Origin: Lachnospiraceae bacterium UBA938 | Lineage (GTDB): Bacteria; Bacillota; Clostridia; Lachnospirales; Lachnospiraceae | Assembly (NCBI GenBank): GCA_002293475.1 | Contig: DBDG01000078.1 | Coordinates: 18,558 to 55,341, forward strand | Length of the DNA stretch: 36,784 nucleotides | Direction of reading: 5' to 3' | Shown here: in pieces, positions 14,578 through 22,792 of the stretch | Position numbering within the stretch: position 1 is the stretch's first letter | Layout of the letters: each line of letters starts with the position of its first letter | Position numbers and translations under genes: made by a program | The notes under the pieces: generated by a model | Told to the model about the DNA's origin: nothing | Database searches by the model: none | What the model saw: the letters and a program-made list of their open reading frames with translations, nothing else

Positions 14578-16257
14578 CTCCGGCGTATACTTCTTCTCAA
14601 ACTCCCTCTCCGGTACCGGTTTACTAAAATAATACCCCTGAATCAGACCTACGTTCATATCTGCCAATATCCGATACTGCTCTTTCGTCTCCACTCCTTC
14701 AATACAGATATTAACATCAATTTCCTCAGCCAGCTGCACCACCATCTTAATAAAAGAACGTGAATAAGCATCCTTCTCCAGATCCTTGATAAAAGTCCTG
14801 TCAACCTTGATCACATCAAACGGAATCTCCCTGATGTGATTGAGCGATGAATATCCTGTCCCGAAATCATCCAGAGCAATCCTGATGCCCAGCTTCTTGA
14901 TACTGCCAAGAATATCTTTCATCCTTTCCATATCATTGATAGCAAGGCTCTCCGTCACTTCCAGAGTCAGATTCTCAGGCCTGATGCCCGTCTCCTTGAT
15001 AGCACTGTCAACGATCTTGACGATATCCGGCTGCAGGAGCTGTACCACGGACAGATTAACGTTGACCTTATAGTCCGGATAGCCATGGTCATTCCAATAC
15101 TTACAGCGCCGGCTGGCTTCCATCAGGACATGGTTGCCGATCGGATTGATCAGACCCAGATACTCCGCCAGCGGAATGAACTCCGAAGGCGGCACAAAAC
15201 CCATTTCCGCACTGTTCCAGCGGATCAGCGCTTCTGCCCCGGTGCAGGTCCCTCCCTTACGCAGGTCAATAATCGGCTGATAATAAATCTCAAACTCACG
15301 GTAGCCGCTTATCGTGGCATCACGCATATTCTTTTCCATGTCAAGCCGTTTACCGTGTTGGGAGTCGGTGCCTTCGGTATACTTAACATGCCGGTTCTTA
15401 CCGCCTTTTTTCGCCTCGTACATGGCGATGTCGGCTTTTTTAATCAGCTCGTGGACATTTTCCCCGTCTTTCGGAAACCTGACCGAACCCATGCTCATAG
15501 TACAATAATAATCGCTTCCCCGCAGATACCATGGCCGGGAAAAAACTTCCCTGATGTCATAAATAATATCATTCAGCCGGTGTGAACTGGCCATCGGAAC
15601 AATGACAACAAATTCGTCGCCGCCCATCCGGTAGCAAGTGTCCTCGACCCCTCTCACCCGTTGCAGGCTGTGGGCAATCGCCTTCAGCAAGATATCGCCG
15701 TATTGGTGCCCCAGTCCTTCATTGATGTTTTTAAAGTCATCCAGGTCGAGGAACAAGACCATCCCTTCGCCATTTGCTTTTTTCGCTTCATCAATATACC
15801 TAGAAAGGTCTCTTTCACAGCACAGACGGTTATAGAGACCGGTAAGGAAGTCGTAATATGTATGTTGCTCCACCTTTTTCTGATAAAGCATTTTCTCGGT
15901 TATGTCATATAGGGTATAAAGGTAAGCCTCTCTGCCGTCCAGCCAATTTATCAAAGCGTAATTCAGGTCATACCAGCTTTGGTCAAATTCGTGGAACACT
16001 TCGCTGGTGCCGCTTTGCTCTGGGTATTCCTCGGTTATGAATTTATAAAGCGTGCCTTTCTCCGTTCCCGGCTTGAAGATATCCGTCATCAGCGCGTTAC
16101 TGTAAAGCATTGCGCCGGTCTGGGCATCTTTGACATAGACAGCACTGCCCACCAGCTCCAGCATCCTATTCAGTAAGCTGCGGATATTTTCGTGCGGATC
16201 AATAACTTTATTGTCAACTTTACCGTTAACGTTGTTTGTAACGTTCAAGTCTCCCAT
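14569..16257 (-). CDS. GGDEF-EAL cyclic di-GMP protein with PAS-like sensor
   Basis: About 562 residues. The N-terminal PAS-like domain (VGSAVYVKDAQTGAMLYSN near residues 36-55) has no membrane segment, so a cytoplasmic sensor is likely. The diguanylate cyclase domain keeps an intact GGDEF. The phosphodiesterase domain keeps EAL (GAEALIRW), the NVNLS, EVTES, DDFGTGYSS and KVDRTF motifs and the loop glutamate in CIEGVET. Both activities could therefore exist. A canonical RxxD inhibitory site is not seen before GGDEF. The start is uncertain: the frame opens at 16281 with no ribosome binding site, and the chosen ATG has GAGGG only two bases upstream. It follows guaB by 39 bp. Confidence 0.9.
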   Translation of the reverse strand: MGDLNVTNNVNGKVDNKVIDPHENIRSLLNRMLELVGSAVYVKDAQTGAMLYSNALMTDIFKPGTEKGTLYKFITEEYPEQSGTSEVFHEFDQSWYDLNYALINWLDGREAYLYTLYDITEKMLYQKKVEQHTYYDFLTGLYNRLCCERDLSRYIDEAKKANGEGMVLFLDLDDFKNINEGLGHQYGDILLKAIAHSLQRVRGVEDTCYRMGGDEFVVIVPMASSHRLNDIIYDIREVFSRPWYLRGSDYYCTMSMGSVRFPKDGENVHELIKKADIAMYEAKKGGKNRHVKYTEGTDSQHGKRLDMEKNMRDATISGYREFEIYYQPIIDLRKGGTCTGAEALIRWNSAEMGFVPPSEFIPLAEYLGLINPIGNHVLMEASRRCKYWNDHGYPDYKVNVNLSVVQLLQPDIVKIVDSAIKETGIRPENLTLEVTESLAINDMERMKDILGSIKKLGIRIALDDFGTGYSSLNHIREIPFDVIKVDRTFIKDLEKDAYSRSFIKMVVQLAEEIDVNICIEGVETKEQYRILADMNVGLIQGYYFSKPVPEREFEKKYTPELT

Positions 16258-16296
16258 TTCCCTCTTTTGCACTCCTCTCATACGTTAGTGTATCGT

Positions 16297-17751
16297 TTAT
16301 TCTTCTACACTGTAGTTGGGTGCCTCTTTTGTAATCTGGATATCATGAGGATGGCTTTCCTTCAGGGAAGCAGCCGTAATCTTCATGAAGCTCCCTTTTT
16401 CTTTCAGTTCTTCGATGCTGGCGGTTCCGCAATATCCCATCCCGGAACGCAAGCCGCCTAAGAGCTGGAAAACGGTATCTTCGACGGTACCTTTATAAGC
16501 AACCCTTCCCTCCACACCTTCCGGTACCAGCTTCTTGGCCTCTGTCTGAAAATAACGGTCCTTGCTGCCGCTTTCCATGGCGGAAAGGGAGCCCATGCCC
16601 CGGTATACTTTGTATTTCCGCCCCTGATACAGCTCATATGTACCCGGGCTCTCGTCACAGCCGGCAAAGATACCGCCCATCATGCAGACGTTACCGCCGG
16701 CGGCAATGGCTTTAGTCATGTCACCGGAGTACTTGATGCCGCCGTCGGCGATAATCGGAATCCCGCTTTTCTTGGCTACTTCATAAGCATCCATGATGGC
16801 AGTGATCTGTGGGACGCCGATGCCGGCAACGACACGGGTGGTACATATGGAACCGGGGCCGATACCGACTTTAACCGCATCCGCGCCTGCTTCGATCAGT
16901 GCCTTGGTGCCGGCGCCGGTCGCTACATTGCCGGCAATAACCTGCACATCAGGGTATTTTTCCTTGATCATCGTAAGGCAGCGGATGACGTTGGCCGAAT
17001 GGCCATGCGCGGAATCCAGGACGATCACATCGACCTTGGCATCCACCAGTGCACCGACTCGGTCCAAGACGTTAGCGGTAATGCCGACGGCGGCGCCACA
17101 CAGCAGCCGACCTTTGTGATCCTTGGCTGACAGCGGGTATTTTATGTTTTTCTCAATATCTTTTATGGTAATCAGACCGACGAGATTGTAATCATTATCG
17201 ACAATGGGAAGTTTTTCCTTACGTGCCTTGGCAAGAATCTGTTTGGCTTCTTCCAAAGTAATGCCTTCCTTGGCGGTAATCAGGCCTTCACTGGTCATGG
17301 ATTCTTTGATTTTCTTGGTGAAATCGGTTTCGAATTTGAGATCGCGGTTGGTTATGATGCCAACCAGCTTGCGCCCTTCGGTAACAGGAACACCCGAAAT
17401 GCGGAATTTGGCCATCAGGGCATCGGCATCAAGCAGGGTATGCTCGGGAGTCAAGGAAAATGGATCGGTTATGACCCCGTTTTCTGAACGCTTTACTTTA
17501 TCGGCTTCCTCTGCCTGTGCTTCAATGGACATGTTCTTATGAATAATACCGATACCTCCCTGCCTAGCCATGGCAATTGCCATCCGGTGTTCGGTAACGG
17601 TATCCATCCCCGCGCTCATCATTGGTATGTTCAGCTTGATCTTCTTGGTCAGCCAGGTGGTCAAATCCACCTGATTGGCGACTACTGAAGAATATCCCGG
17701 CACCAGCAGTACGTCGTCAAATGTAATTCCCTCTCCGATTATCTGGCCCAT
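16297..17751 (-). CDS. guaB: Inosine-5'-monophosphate dehydrogenase
   Basis: 484 residues. It oxidises IMP to XMP, the committed step of GMP synthesis. The barrel contains the catalytic cysteine loop GIGPGSICTTRVVAG. A pair of CBS domains is inserted at about residues 90-205 (PFSLTPEHTLLDADALMAKF, then MTSEGLITAKEGITLEEAK). The flap arginine and tyrosine lie in KVYRGMGSLSAM. The ATG at 17749-17751 is chosen because GGAGG lies eight bases upstream; an ATG five codons earlier overlaps that site. The gene has its own strong promoter and may be co-transcribed with the cyclic di-GMP gene. Confidence 0.97.
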   Translation of the reverse strand: MGQIIGEGITFDDVLLVPGYSSVVANQVDLTTWLTKKIKLNIPMMSAGMDTVTEHRMAIAMARQGGIGIIHKNMSIEAQAEEADKVKRSENGVITDPFSLTPEHTLLDADALMAKFRISGVPVTEGRKLVGIITNRDLKFETDFTKKIKESMTSEGLITAKEGITLEEAKQILAKARKEKLPIVDNDYNLVGLITIKDIEKNIKYPLSAKDHKGRLLCGAAVGITANVLDRVGALVDAKVDVIVLDSAHGHSANVIRCLTMIKEKYPDVQVIAGNVATGAGTKALIEAGADAVKVGIGPGSICTTRVVAGIGVPQITAIMDAYEVAKKSGIPIIADGGIKYSGDMTKAIAAGGNVCMMGGIFAGCDESPGTYELYQGRKYKVYRGMGSLSAMESGSKDRYFQTEAKKLVPEGVEGRVAYKGTVEDTVFQLLGGLRSGMGYCGTASIEELKEKGSFMKITAASLKESHPHDIQITKEAPNYSVEE

Positions 17752-17784
17752 TACTCTTTCCTCCATTTCGTATTTTTATTTTCC

Positions 17785-17813
17785 ATAGTAACAGGAAATC
17801 ATGTTTTGGTCAA
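17785..17813 (-). promoter_or_regulatory. Sigma-A promoter for guaB
   Basis: On the minus strand, -35 TTGACC (17808-17813), a 17-bp spacer and -10 TACTAT (17785-17790). The leader is short, about 27 nt, so there is no room for a purine riboswitch downstream of this start. Confidence 0.7.
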
Positions 17814-17869
17814 GCAGTTAGAATAAGAGTATTTCTCCCAGATTCCCCTAGGATTTCCCTATAATTATC

Positions 17870-18367
17870 CTAATCCTTGAATACTTTCCTAGGAGCGATC
17901 ATCTGGATCGCTTTGATCAGTTCGGGGCTTGGTTCTATGATAATTTTCTTATTGCCCTCATAATACATGGCATATCTGATATCCGGCTGCTGCTCCGTCC
18001 CGCTTCCATAATTAGCCGTCTTGACGGTTCGGTTTTTGTAACTGTCGAGGCGATGGGACTTAACAGGAGCCAGTATCTCCATCCGTTCCAGTTCATAGGT
18101 GGCAATTCTTTTTCGCTTGCTCTTGTTCATCACCTTGTCCACGGTCAGTTCCCGGTCAACATAGAGGTATTCGTATTCAATACTGCTATTCATAGCGATA
18201 AAATAGGCGGCTATAGCCAGAGGGATGCCAAGGATCAGCGCCGGCAAAAATATTGACATGCCGAGCAGGACAAAGCATGACGCCAGCATGATCGTCAGGA
18301 TCTTCAGAAATTTCATCAGGGTGTTGGGTTTTTTCTTTACTAGGCATTCCACATAGGTTTCATTCAC
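17870..18367 (-). CDS. Membrane protein of unknown function (DUF6106-like)
   Basis: 165 residues. Two adjoining hydrophobic helices lie at about residues 20-62, after a short basic N-terminus with KKKPNTLMKF. A soluble domain follows with the distinctive SSIEYEYLYVDRELTVDKV and, near the C-terminus, GNKKIIIEPSPELIKAI. This resembles a conserved Lachnospiraceae family that I recall as DUF6106; no biochemical function is known to me. The layout, a hairpin of two helices and a cytoplasmic beta-rich domain, recalls PH-like YdbS proteins, but I cannot confirm it. It has its own promoter, and repeat copy 3 lies just upstream. Confidence 0.7.
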   Translation of the reverse strand: MNETYVECLVKKKPNTLMKFLKILTIMLASCFVLLGMSIFLPALILGIPLAIAAYFIAMNSSIEYEYLYVDRELTVDKVMNKSKRKRIATYELERMEILAPVKSHRLDSYKNRTVKTANYGSGTEQQPDIRYAMYYEGNKKIIIEPSPELIKAIQMIAPRKVFKD

Positions 18368-18474
18368 GGTGTTTTCTCCTGTCTGGCCGTATGGTTATTG
18401 GATCAGGGTTCTGATGGGGTTACTGATTGGGTTCCTGTTAACGGCACTGTTTATTCTTTTGAGGCGATATAGTT

Positions 18475-18503
18475 ATCATATTATATTTTGCGGGATTTAT
18501 CAA
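18475..18503 (-). promoter_or_regulatory. Sigma-A promoter for the DUF6106-like gene
   Basis: On the minus strand, -35 TTGATA (18498-18503), a 17-bp spacer and -10 TATGAT (18475-18480). Transcription would start near 18468, about 100 nt upstream of the ATG and downstream of repeat copy 3. Confidence 0.6.
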
Positions 18504-18533
18504 GATATATAAGTCTTTTGATTTTCCCAAGGC

Positions 18534-18800
18534 GGTCATCGTCATATGGCCAGGGCATCATCTGCTCCGGTGCCGGCTCCCGAAAATAAGTGATGCTAAA
18601 TTTCCCGCCCGAAGGATTGGCAGCTTCCGTGTCGTCAGCAAGCGCCCTCCTTGGCGCGTGCTGACTTGGTCGGCCATCCTTGGCCGCCCACCACTGATCT
18701 TTCGTTAGGCGGCAAACTAAGCATCACTAATTTTCTCCCGCAAGGCACCTGAGCAGATGATGCCCTGGCCATATGACGATTCGGTATTTCAACCGGAAGG
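18534..18800 (-). repeat. Structured palindromic repeat element, copy 3
   Basis: Same architecture as copies 1 and 2 but on the opposite strand and the most diverged. The terminal arms 18538-18567 and 18751-18780 are a perfect 30-bp inverted repeat, continued by GGTGCC/GGCACC after one mismatch. The inner stem is AGTGATGCT/AGCATCACT. Read on the minus strand, the hairpin loops are AAGGAT (18676-18681) and AAGGAG (18647-18652). The second hairpin is extended by GTCAGCA/TGCTGAC, where copies 1 and 2 have GGCTTCA pairing with TGAA plus GCC. The flank at 18781-18800 matches the GAATACCGA flank of the other copies. Confidence 0.85.
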
Positions 18801-18959
18801 TTTTGGGGATATGTGTATTGTATTTATATTTTATTAATGCTGTGGCAAAATGGATAAATTAGCCTATTCTTGATGTTTATATGACCGGCGATATGCTGAC
18901 TTGATATGTAAATAGCCTCTCCAACCTTATTATCAGCACATATAAGCAAGATTTCAAAC

Positions 18960-19229
18960 CCACCAGTTGGAATACCGAATCGCCATATTGCCCAGGCATC
19001 ATCTGCTCCGGTGACTTGCGTTAGAAAATTAGTGCATCTTAGTTTCTCACAAAAGAAGAACCTAGCTATGGCCGGACACGGAGGTCCGGCCAAGGCTTCA
19101 CGCGCCACGGAGGGCGCTTGAACGCCGGTAGCGGAAAGCAGTCGGAAGTGGAAGGTGAGAAACTTTAGCTGCACTTATTTTCGGGAGCCGGAACCGGAGC
19201 AGATGATGCCTGGGCAATATGGCGATGAC
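18960..19229 (+). repeat. Structured palindromic repeat element, copy 2
   Basis: The terminal arms 18979-19012 and 19193-19226 form a perfect 34-bp inverted repeat over 248 bp, the same span as copy 1. The arm half nearest the centre differs from copy 1 but remains fully paired. The inner stems are AGTGCA/TGCACT and AGTTTCTCAC/GTGAGAAACT. The hairpins are GGCCGGAC/GTCCGGCC around ACGGAG (19078-19083) and GCGCC/GGCGC around ACGGAG (19107-19112). It lies upstream of the plus-strand gene at 19392 and is directly followed by a tandem array of its own terminal sequence. Confidence 0.88.
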
Positions 19230-19231
19230 CC

Positions 19232-19321
19232 CCTAGGTAATATGGCGATGACCTCCTAGGCAATATGGCGATGACCTCCTAGGTAACATGATGCCCTCCC
19301 TAGGCAACACCCATATTGACA
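19232..19321. repeat. 23-bp tandem array derived from the element end
   Basis: Units begin with the palindrome CCTAGG at 19232, 19255, 19278 and 19299. The first two complete units carry TAATATGGCGATGACC or CAATATGGCGATGACC, the same sequence as the outer end of repeat copy 2. The last two are degenerate. The array ends at the -35 box of the promoter for the gene at 19392. Confidence 0.8.
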
Positions 19322-19344
19322 CCACGCCAAATTAGAGCTATGAT
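19316..19344 (+). promoter_or_regulatory. Sigma-A promoter for the gene at 19392
   Basis: A perfect -35 TTGACA (19316-19321), a 17-bp spacer and -10 TATGAT (19339-19344). The tandem array ends at the -35, so variation in array length would change what lies just upstream of RNA polymerase. Confidence 0.7.
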
Positions 19345-19391
19345 TACATATCATACCCGCCACACCATTTACAATACAGAGGGATAAGAAA

Positions 19392-20204
19392 ATGACCGAA
19401 AAAACAACCAAGTCCGTAGCCGCCGAAATCAGAGAAGAGCAGCGCAATGCCCTAAAAACCATGAGCCCAAAACAAAAACTGGCCTACTTCTGGGAGTACT
19501 ATAAAATCCATGTCCTGCTCCTCATCAGCGGCGTCGCAATCGTCATCAGCATCGTCTCCTCTATCATAAACGCCAAGGACCAAGTTTTCTACGCCATGAT
19601 GCTGAACGCCTACGGGCTGGACAGTGATTACCTGTCAGAAGACTTCGCGGCCTTCATCGGCGTGGATACCGAGCAATATTACTGCTACGTAGATGCCGGT
19701 TCGGCTCTACAAGTTAATTCATATTCACAAACCGACATCGGCACGCTCCAAAAGATCATGGCCTATACCCAAGCCGGGGATCTGGATGTGATTGTTTCCG
19801 ATTCCGATGTTTTTACCCAATATTCGGAAAGCGAGATGTTTATCGACCTGCGGATGCTGCTCAGTGAAGCGGAGCTGGCTACCTATACCGATCATCTGTA
19901 CTATGTAGACATGGCGGTCATCGCCGCAGAAAGCGATGCGGCTCCGACAGACCCGCCGCAGCTGACAGAGGCCGAGCAGGCCGCTGCCCTAGAGAGCCAC
20001 CGGCATCCGGAAGCAATGAAGGATCCTGTACCGGTAGGCATCTTTCTTAATGAGGCGGCTTTCATCAAAAGCACCGGAAGCTATCATCCTGATTATTCCC
20101 AGCCGCCTGTTTTCGGCGTAGTAATCAGTACCCTTCAGCCGAAAAATGCTATCAGTTTTCTAGAATACCTTTGGACAACCGAACCGTCGGCCACCACCGA
20201 GTAA
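19392..20204 (+). CDS. Single-pass membrane protein of unknown function
   Basis: 270 residues. The N-terminus is charged and cytoplasmic (about 1-37, ending KQKLAYFWEYYKIH). One transmembrane helix follows at about 39-61, then a large extracellular domain of about 200 residues. That domain has a pattern seen in Lachnospiraceae proteins of this type: DLDVIVSDSDVFTQYSESEM followed by FIDLRMLLSEAEL, loosely like a substrate-binding protein lobe. An acidic linker rich in Ala, Glu and Pro lies near residues 180-210. I do not recognise a named family. GAGGG precedes the ATG by about eight bases. It converges on lysC with only 9 bp between stop codons and no terminator between them. Confidence 0.75.
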   Translation: MTEKTTKSVAAEIREEQRNALKTMSPKQKLAYFWEYYKIHVLLLISGVAIVISIVSSIINAKDQVFYAMMLNAYGLDSDYLSEDFAAFIGVDTEQYYCYVDAGSALQVNSYSQTDIGTLQKIMAYTQAGDLDVIVSDSDVFTQYSESEMFIDLRMLLSEAELATYTDHLYYVDMAVIAAESDAAPTDPPQLTEAEQAAALESHRHPEAMKDPVPVGIFLNEAAFIKSTGSYHPDYSQPPVFGVVISTLQPKNAISFLEYLWTTEPSATTE

Positions 20205-20213
20205 TATAGTTAT

Positions 20214-21524
20214 TTATGCCACAAAAAGCTCATAAATAGCCTTTATCGCCGCTTCAAAATCTTCATTGGCGACACCGATGATAATGTTCAGCTCGCTGGA
20301 ACCTTGATCAATCATCTTCACGTTGACATGCTCCGTAGCCAAGGCCGTAAATATCCGTCCCGCTGTTCCCTGCGTCGACTTCATACCCCGGCCGACGACG
20401 GCGATCAGTGCTAGGTCACCTTCTATTTCTATGGAATCGGGCCCGGCCAGCCGGTGGATCGCGGCCGTGACTTTCTGTTCCTTATCGGCGAACTCATCCT
20501 GATGGACAAAAACCGTCAGCGTGTCAATCCCCGACGGCATATGTTCAAAGGAAATGCCGTGATCCTCAAAAGCTTGCAGCACCTTTCTCCCAAAGCCGAT
20601 TTCTGAATTCATCATATCCTTTTCGATATTTACCGCACAGAATCCTTTTTTGCCGGCAATGCCGGTAATTATATAACGAGACTTCTGGCAGGTGCTTTCA
20701 ACGATCCAGGTGCCGTTATCCTCCGGCGCATTGGTATTGCGGATATTGATCGGTATCCCTTCGCGGCGAACCGGGAATATCGCTTCTTCATGCAGGACGC
20801 TGGCTCCCATGTAAGCCAGCTCGCGGAGCTCTCTGTAGGTGATTGTTTCGATCACTTCCGGGCTGTCGATAATACGGGGGTCGGCAATCAGGAAGCCCGA
20901 TACATCGGTCCAGTTCTCATATACATCGGCTTTAACCGCCCTGGCGACAATGGAGCCGGTTATATCCGAGCCGCCTCTGGAAAAGGTCTTGACCTTGCCG
21001 CTTTCTAATGAGCCATAAAATCCGGGAATTACGGCCCGCTCCCAAGTTTCCAGCCGCGCGCCTAGGATTTCGTTGGTGGTCTCGGGGTCAAAATTGCCTT
21101 TATCATCAAAGCGGATTACTTCCGCCGCGTCGATAAACTCATAATCAAGGTATCTGGCCATGATCAGGCTGTTCAGATATTCCCCACGGGAGGCGGCATA
21201 ATTGGTTCCCTTGTGATTCTTGAAATCCTGTTCGATCTTTTTGAATTCTTCATCAAGGGAAAGCTCGATCTCCAAGCCGTCAATAATATCCTGAAACCGT
21301 TCCCTGATCAGTTTCAGTTCCCGGGTAAAATCTTCTCCTGCTTTTGCTTTGGCATAGCATACATATAGCATGTCGGTTACTTTCGTATCCGCGGAAAACC
21401 GCTTGCCCGGTGCTGACGGTATGACATACTTGCGGTCAGCGTCGGCATGGATGATGGCAGCAGCTTTTTTGAACTGTTCGGCACTGGCGAGGGAACTGCC
21501 GCCGAATTTTACAACTGTTTTCAT
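20214..21524 (-). CDS. lysC: Aspartate kinase
   Basis: 436 residues. It phosphorylates aspartate, the first step towards lysine, threonine and methionine. The N-terminal kinase motif is VVKFGGSSLA, and SRGGSDITGSIVARA lies near residue 185. Two ACT domains follow at about 290-436 (the first includes FCAVNIEKDMMNSEIGFGRK; the second, LALIAVVGRGMKSTQGTAGR), implying feedback control by lysine or threonine. The ATG overlaps the apgM stop as ATGA, and AAGGA lies just upstream, so translation is coupled to apgM. Confidence 0.95.
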   Translation of the reverse strand: MKTVVKFGGSSLASAEQFKKAAAIIHADADRKYVIPSAPGKRFSADTKVTDMLYVCYAKAKAGEDFTRELKLIRERFQDIIDGLEIELSLDEEFKKIEQDFKNHKGTNYAASRGEYLNSLIMARYLDYEFIDAAEVIRFDDKGNFDPETTNEILGARLETWERAVIPGFYGSLESGKVKTFSRGGSDITGSIVARAVKADVYENWTDVSGFLIADPRIIDSPEVIETITYRELRELAYMGASVLHEEAIFPVRREGIPINIRNTNAPEDNGTWIVESTCQKSRYIITGIAGKKGFCAVNIEKDMMNSEIGFGRKVLQAFEDHGISFEHMPSGIDTLTVFVHQDEFADKEQKVTAAIHRLAGPDSIEIEGDLALIAVVGRGMKSTQGTAGRIFTALATEHVNVKMIDQGSSELNIIIGVANEDFEAAIKAIYELFVA

Positions 21525-22792
21525 ATTTCCTTTTTCTCCTCAAATAGTGTATCTATTATAGTATGGCCTTGAGCAATAAAATTACCGCTTTTTTGGGCCT
21601 CTTCTTCATTATAATGCCGGCTTCCTTCCCTTAAGTTACTGTCCAAGGTGCTGTCTGGGTTACTGTCCCAAGCACTGTCTAAGGTGGCACCAGAGGTACT
21701 GTCATAAAGAAGATAAGGGACGCTGTCCGACGTATGGGTCCGCAGCCTGAGCGGGGTCGGGTGATCCGGAAGCACCAGCAGCCGGAAAGGCTGGCCGGAA
21801 GCTTGCATCTGTTTTACCAGCGGGGCGATCACTTGCTGATCCAGATACTCTATTGCGAGGATCTTGCGTTCTAGGCTGCCCTGGTGCGACATTTCATCGG
21901 GAGCCTCGATATGGATGTAGACAAAATCGTAATCTTCCTGCAAAAGAGCCCGGGCGGCCGCGTCCACCTTGCCGGCATAATCAGTGTGCAGGCCGCCGTT
22001 TGCCCCGGCCACATGAGCCACGCCCATTCCGGTTCCTACGGCGATTCCCTTTAGCAGATCGACTGCCGATACCATCATCCCTTTTTTATGGTATTTTTCA
22101 AAAAAAGAAGGCAGAGCCGGCTTGGTTCCTGCCCCCCAAAACCAGCAGCAGTTGGCCGGATTAAGACCTTTTTCCCGGCGTCTTTCATTGACGGGGTGGG
22201 CAGTCAAAAGCCGGTGGCTTTTTTCCATCATCTTAAGCAGTTCCTCTTCCTGGGGAAGATAAGGGCCGATGTGCCGGCCTAAAATATCATGGGGCGGTGT
22301 TAGTCCGGCTATGTGGCCGTTTTTCCAGATCAGACAGTGTCGGTAACTGGTACCGGTATAAAAGCGGTAGATATCCGAACCTAGTTCCTTTGCCACAGCG
22401 TCTAGCAAGATCCGGCTTTCATCCGTACTGATTTCATCCGCGCTGTGGTCGATCATGGTCTTATCCGAGAAAGTGCCCTCCGGTTCGGAAATCGTCACAA
22501 TGTTGCAGCGGACTGCGATATCGTCATTATCCATCGGGGCGCCGATGCTCAGCGCCTCCAAGGGAGAACGTCCCGAATAATAGAGCGCCGGGTCATATCC
22601 CAGCACAGATAAGTTAGCGGTATCGGAACCCGGGCTCATGCCAGCGGGGATGGTCTGTACTAAGCCGATCTTGGCATATTTGCTTAAGGCATCCAGCATC
22701 GGTGTCGAAGCATAAGCCAGCGGCGTCTTACCGCCCAGTTCGGCCAGCGGTTCATCCGACATGCCATCGCCCAAGATAATTATATATTTCAT
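21521..22792 (-). CDS. apgM: ApgM-type phosphoglycerate mutase family protein, possible homoserine kinase analogue
   Basis: 423 residues of the alkaline phosphatase superfamily. Metal-binding and nucleophile motifs are intact: LGDGMSDEP at the N-terminus, SPGSDTANLSVLGYDP with the active serine near residue 61, and later EAPDEMSHQG and LVLPDHPTPLRLRTHTSD. Sequence homology points to 2,3-bisphosphoglycerate-independent phosphoglycerate mutase. Yet the gene is locked between hom and lysC by ATGA overlaps on both sides, and members in this setting have been proposed to act as homoserine kinase. No classical thrB is present in the window. The frame opens upstream to 22888, but that extension overlaps hom. 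A 12-bp coding repeat lies near the C-terminus. Confidence 0.85.
   Translation of the reverse strand: MKYIIILGDGMSDEPLAELGGKTPLAYASTPMLDALSKYAKIGLVQTIPAGMSPGSDTANLSVLGYDPALYYSGRSPLEALSIGAPMDNDDIAVRCNIVTISEPEGTFSDKTMIDHSADEISTDESRILLDAVAKELGSDIYRFYTGTSYRHCLIWKNGHIAGLTPPHDILGRHIGPYLPQEEELLKMMEKSHRLLTAHPVNERRREKGLNPANCCWFWGAGTKPALPSFFEKYHKKGMMVSAVDLLKGIAVGTGMGVAHVAGANGGLHTDYAGKVDAAARALLQEDYDFVYIHIEAPDEMSHQGSLERKILAIEYLDQQVIAPLVKQMQASGQPFRLLVLPDHPTPLRLRTHTSDSVPYLLYDSTSGATLDSAWDSNPDSTLDSNLREGSRHYNEEEAQKSGNFIAQGHTIIDTLFEEKKEI
21632..21679. repeat. 12-bp coding tandem repeat in apgM
   Basis: Four 12-bp units, each ending in CTGTC on the plus strand (21632, 21644, 21656, 21668), encode DSAW, DSNP, DSTL and DSNL on the minus strand. 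The insertion sits between the conserved LLYD segment and the C-terminal helix of the enzyme and keeps the frame. Confidence 0.75.

Larger units (their letters stand above)
18368..19391. other. 1-kb repeat-rich intergenic region
   Basis: No gene is supported here. It contains the promoter of the minus-strand DUF6106-like gene, repeat copy 3 (minus), about 160 bp of AT-rich spacer, repeat copy 2 (plus), a 23-bp tandem array and the promoter of the plus-strand gene at 19392. Open frames crossing the repeats are by-products of the palindromes. Confidence 0.8.

Noticed and set aside
18824..19174. A 116-codon minus-strand frame across repeat copy 2
   Set aside because: More than half of it is the reverse of the structured element, there is no ribosome binding site, and no protein family is recognisable.
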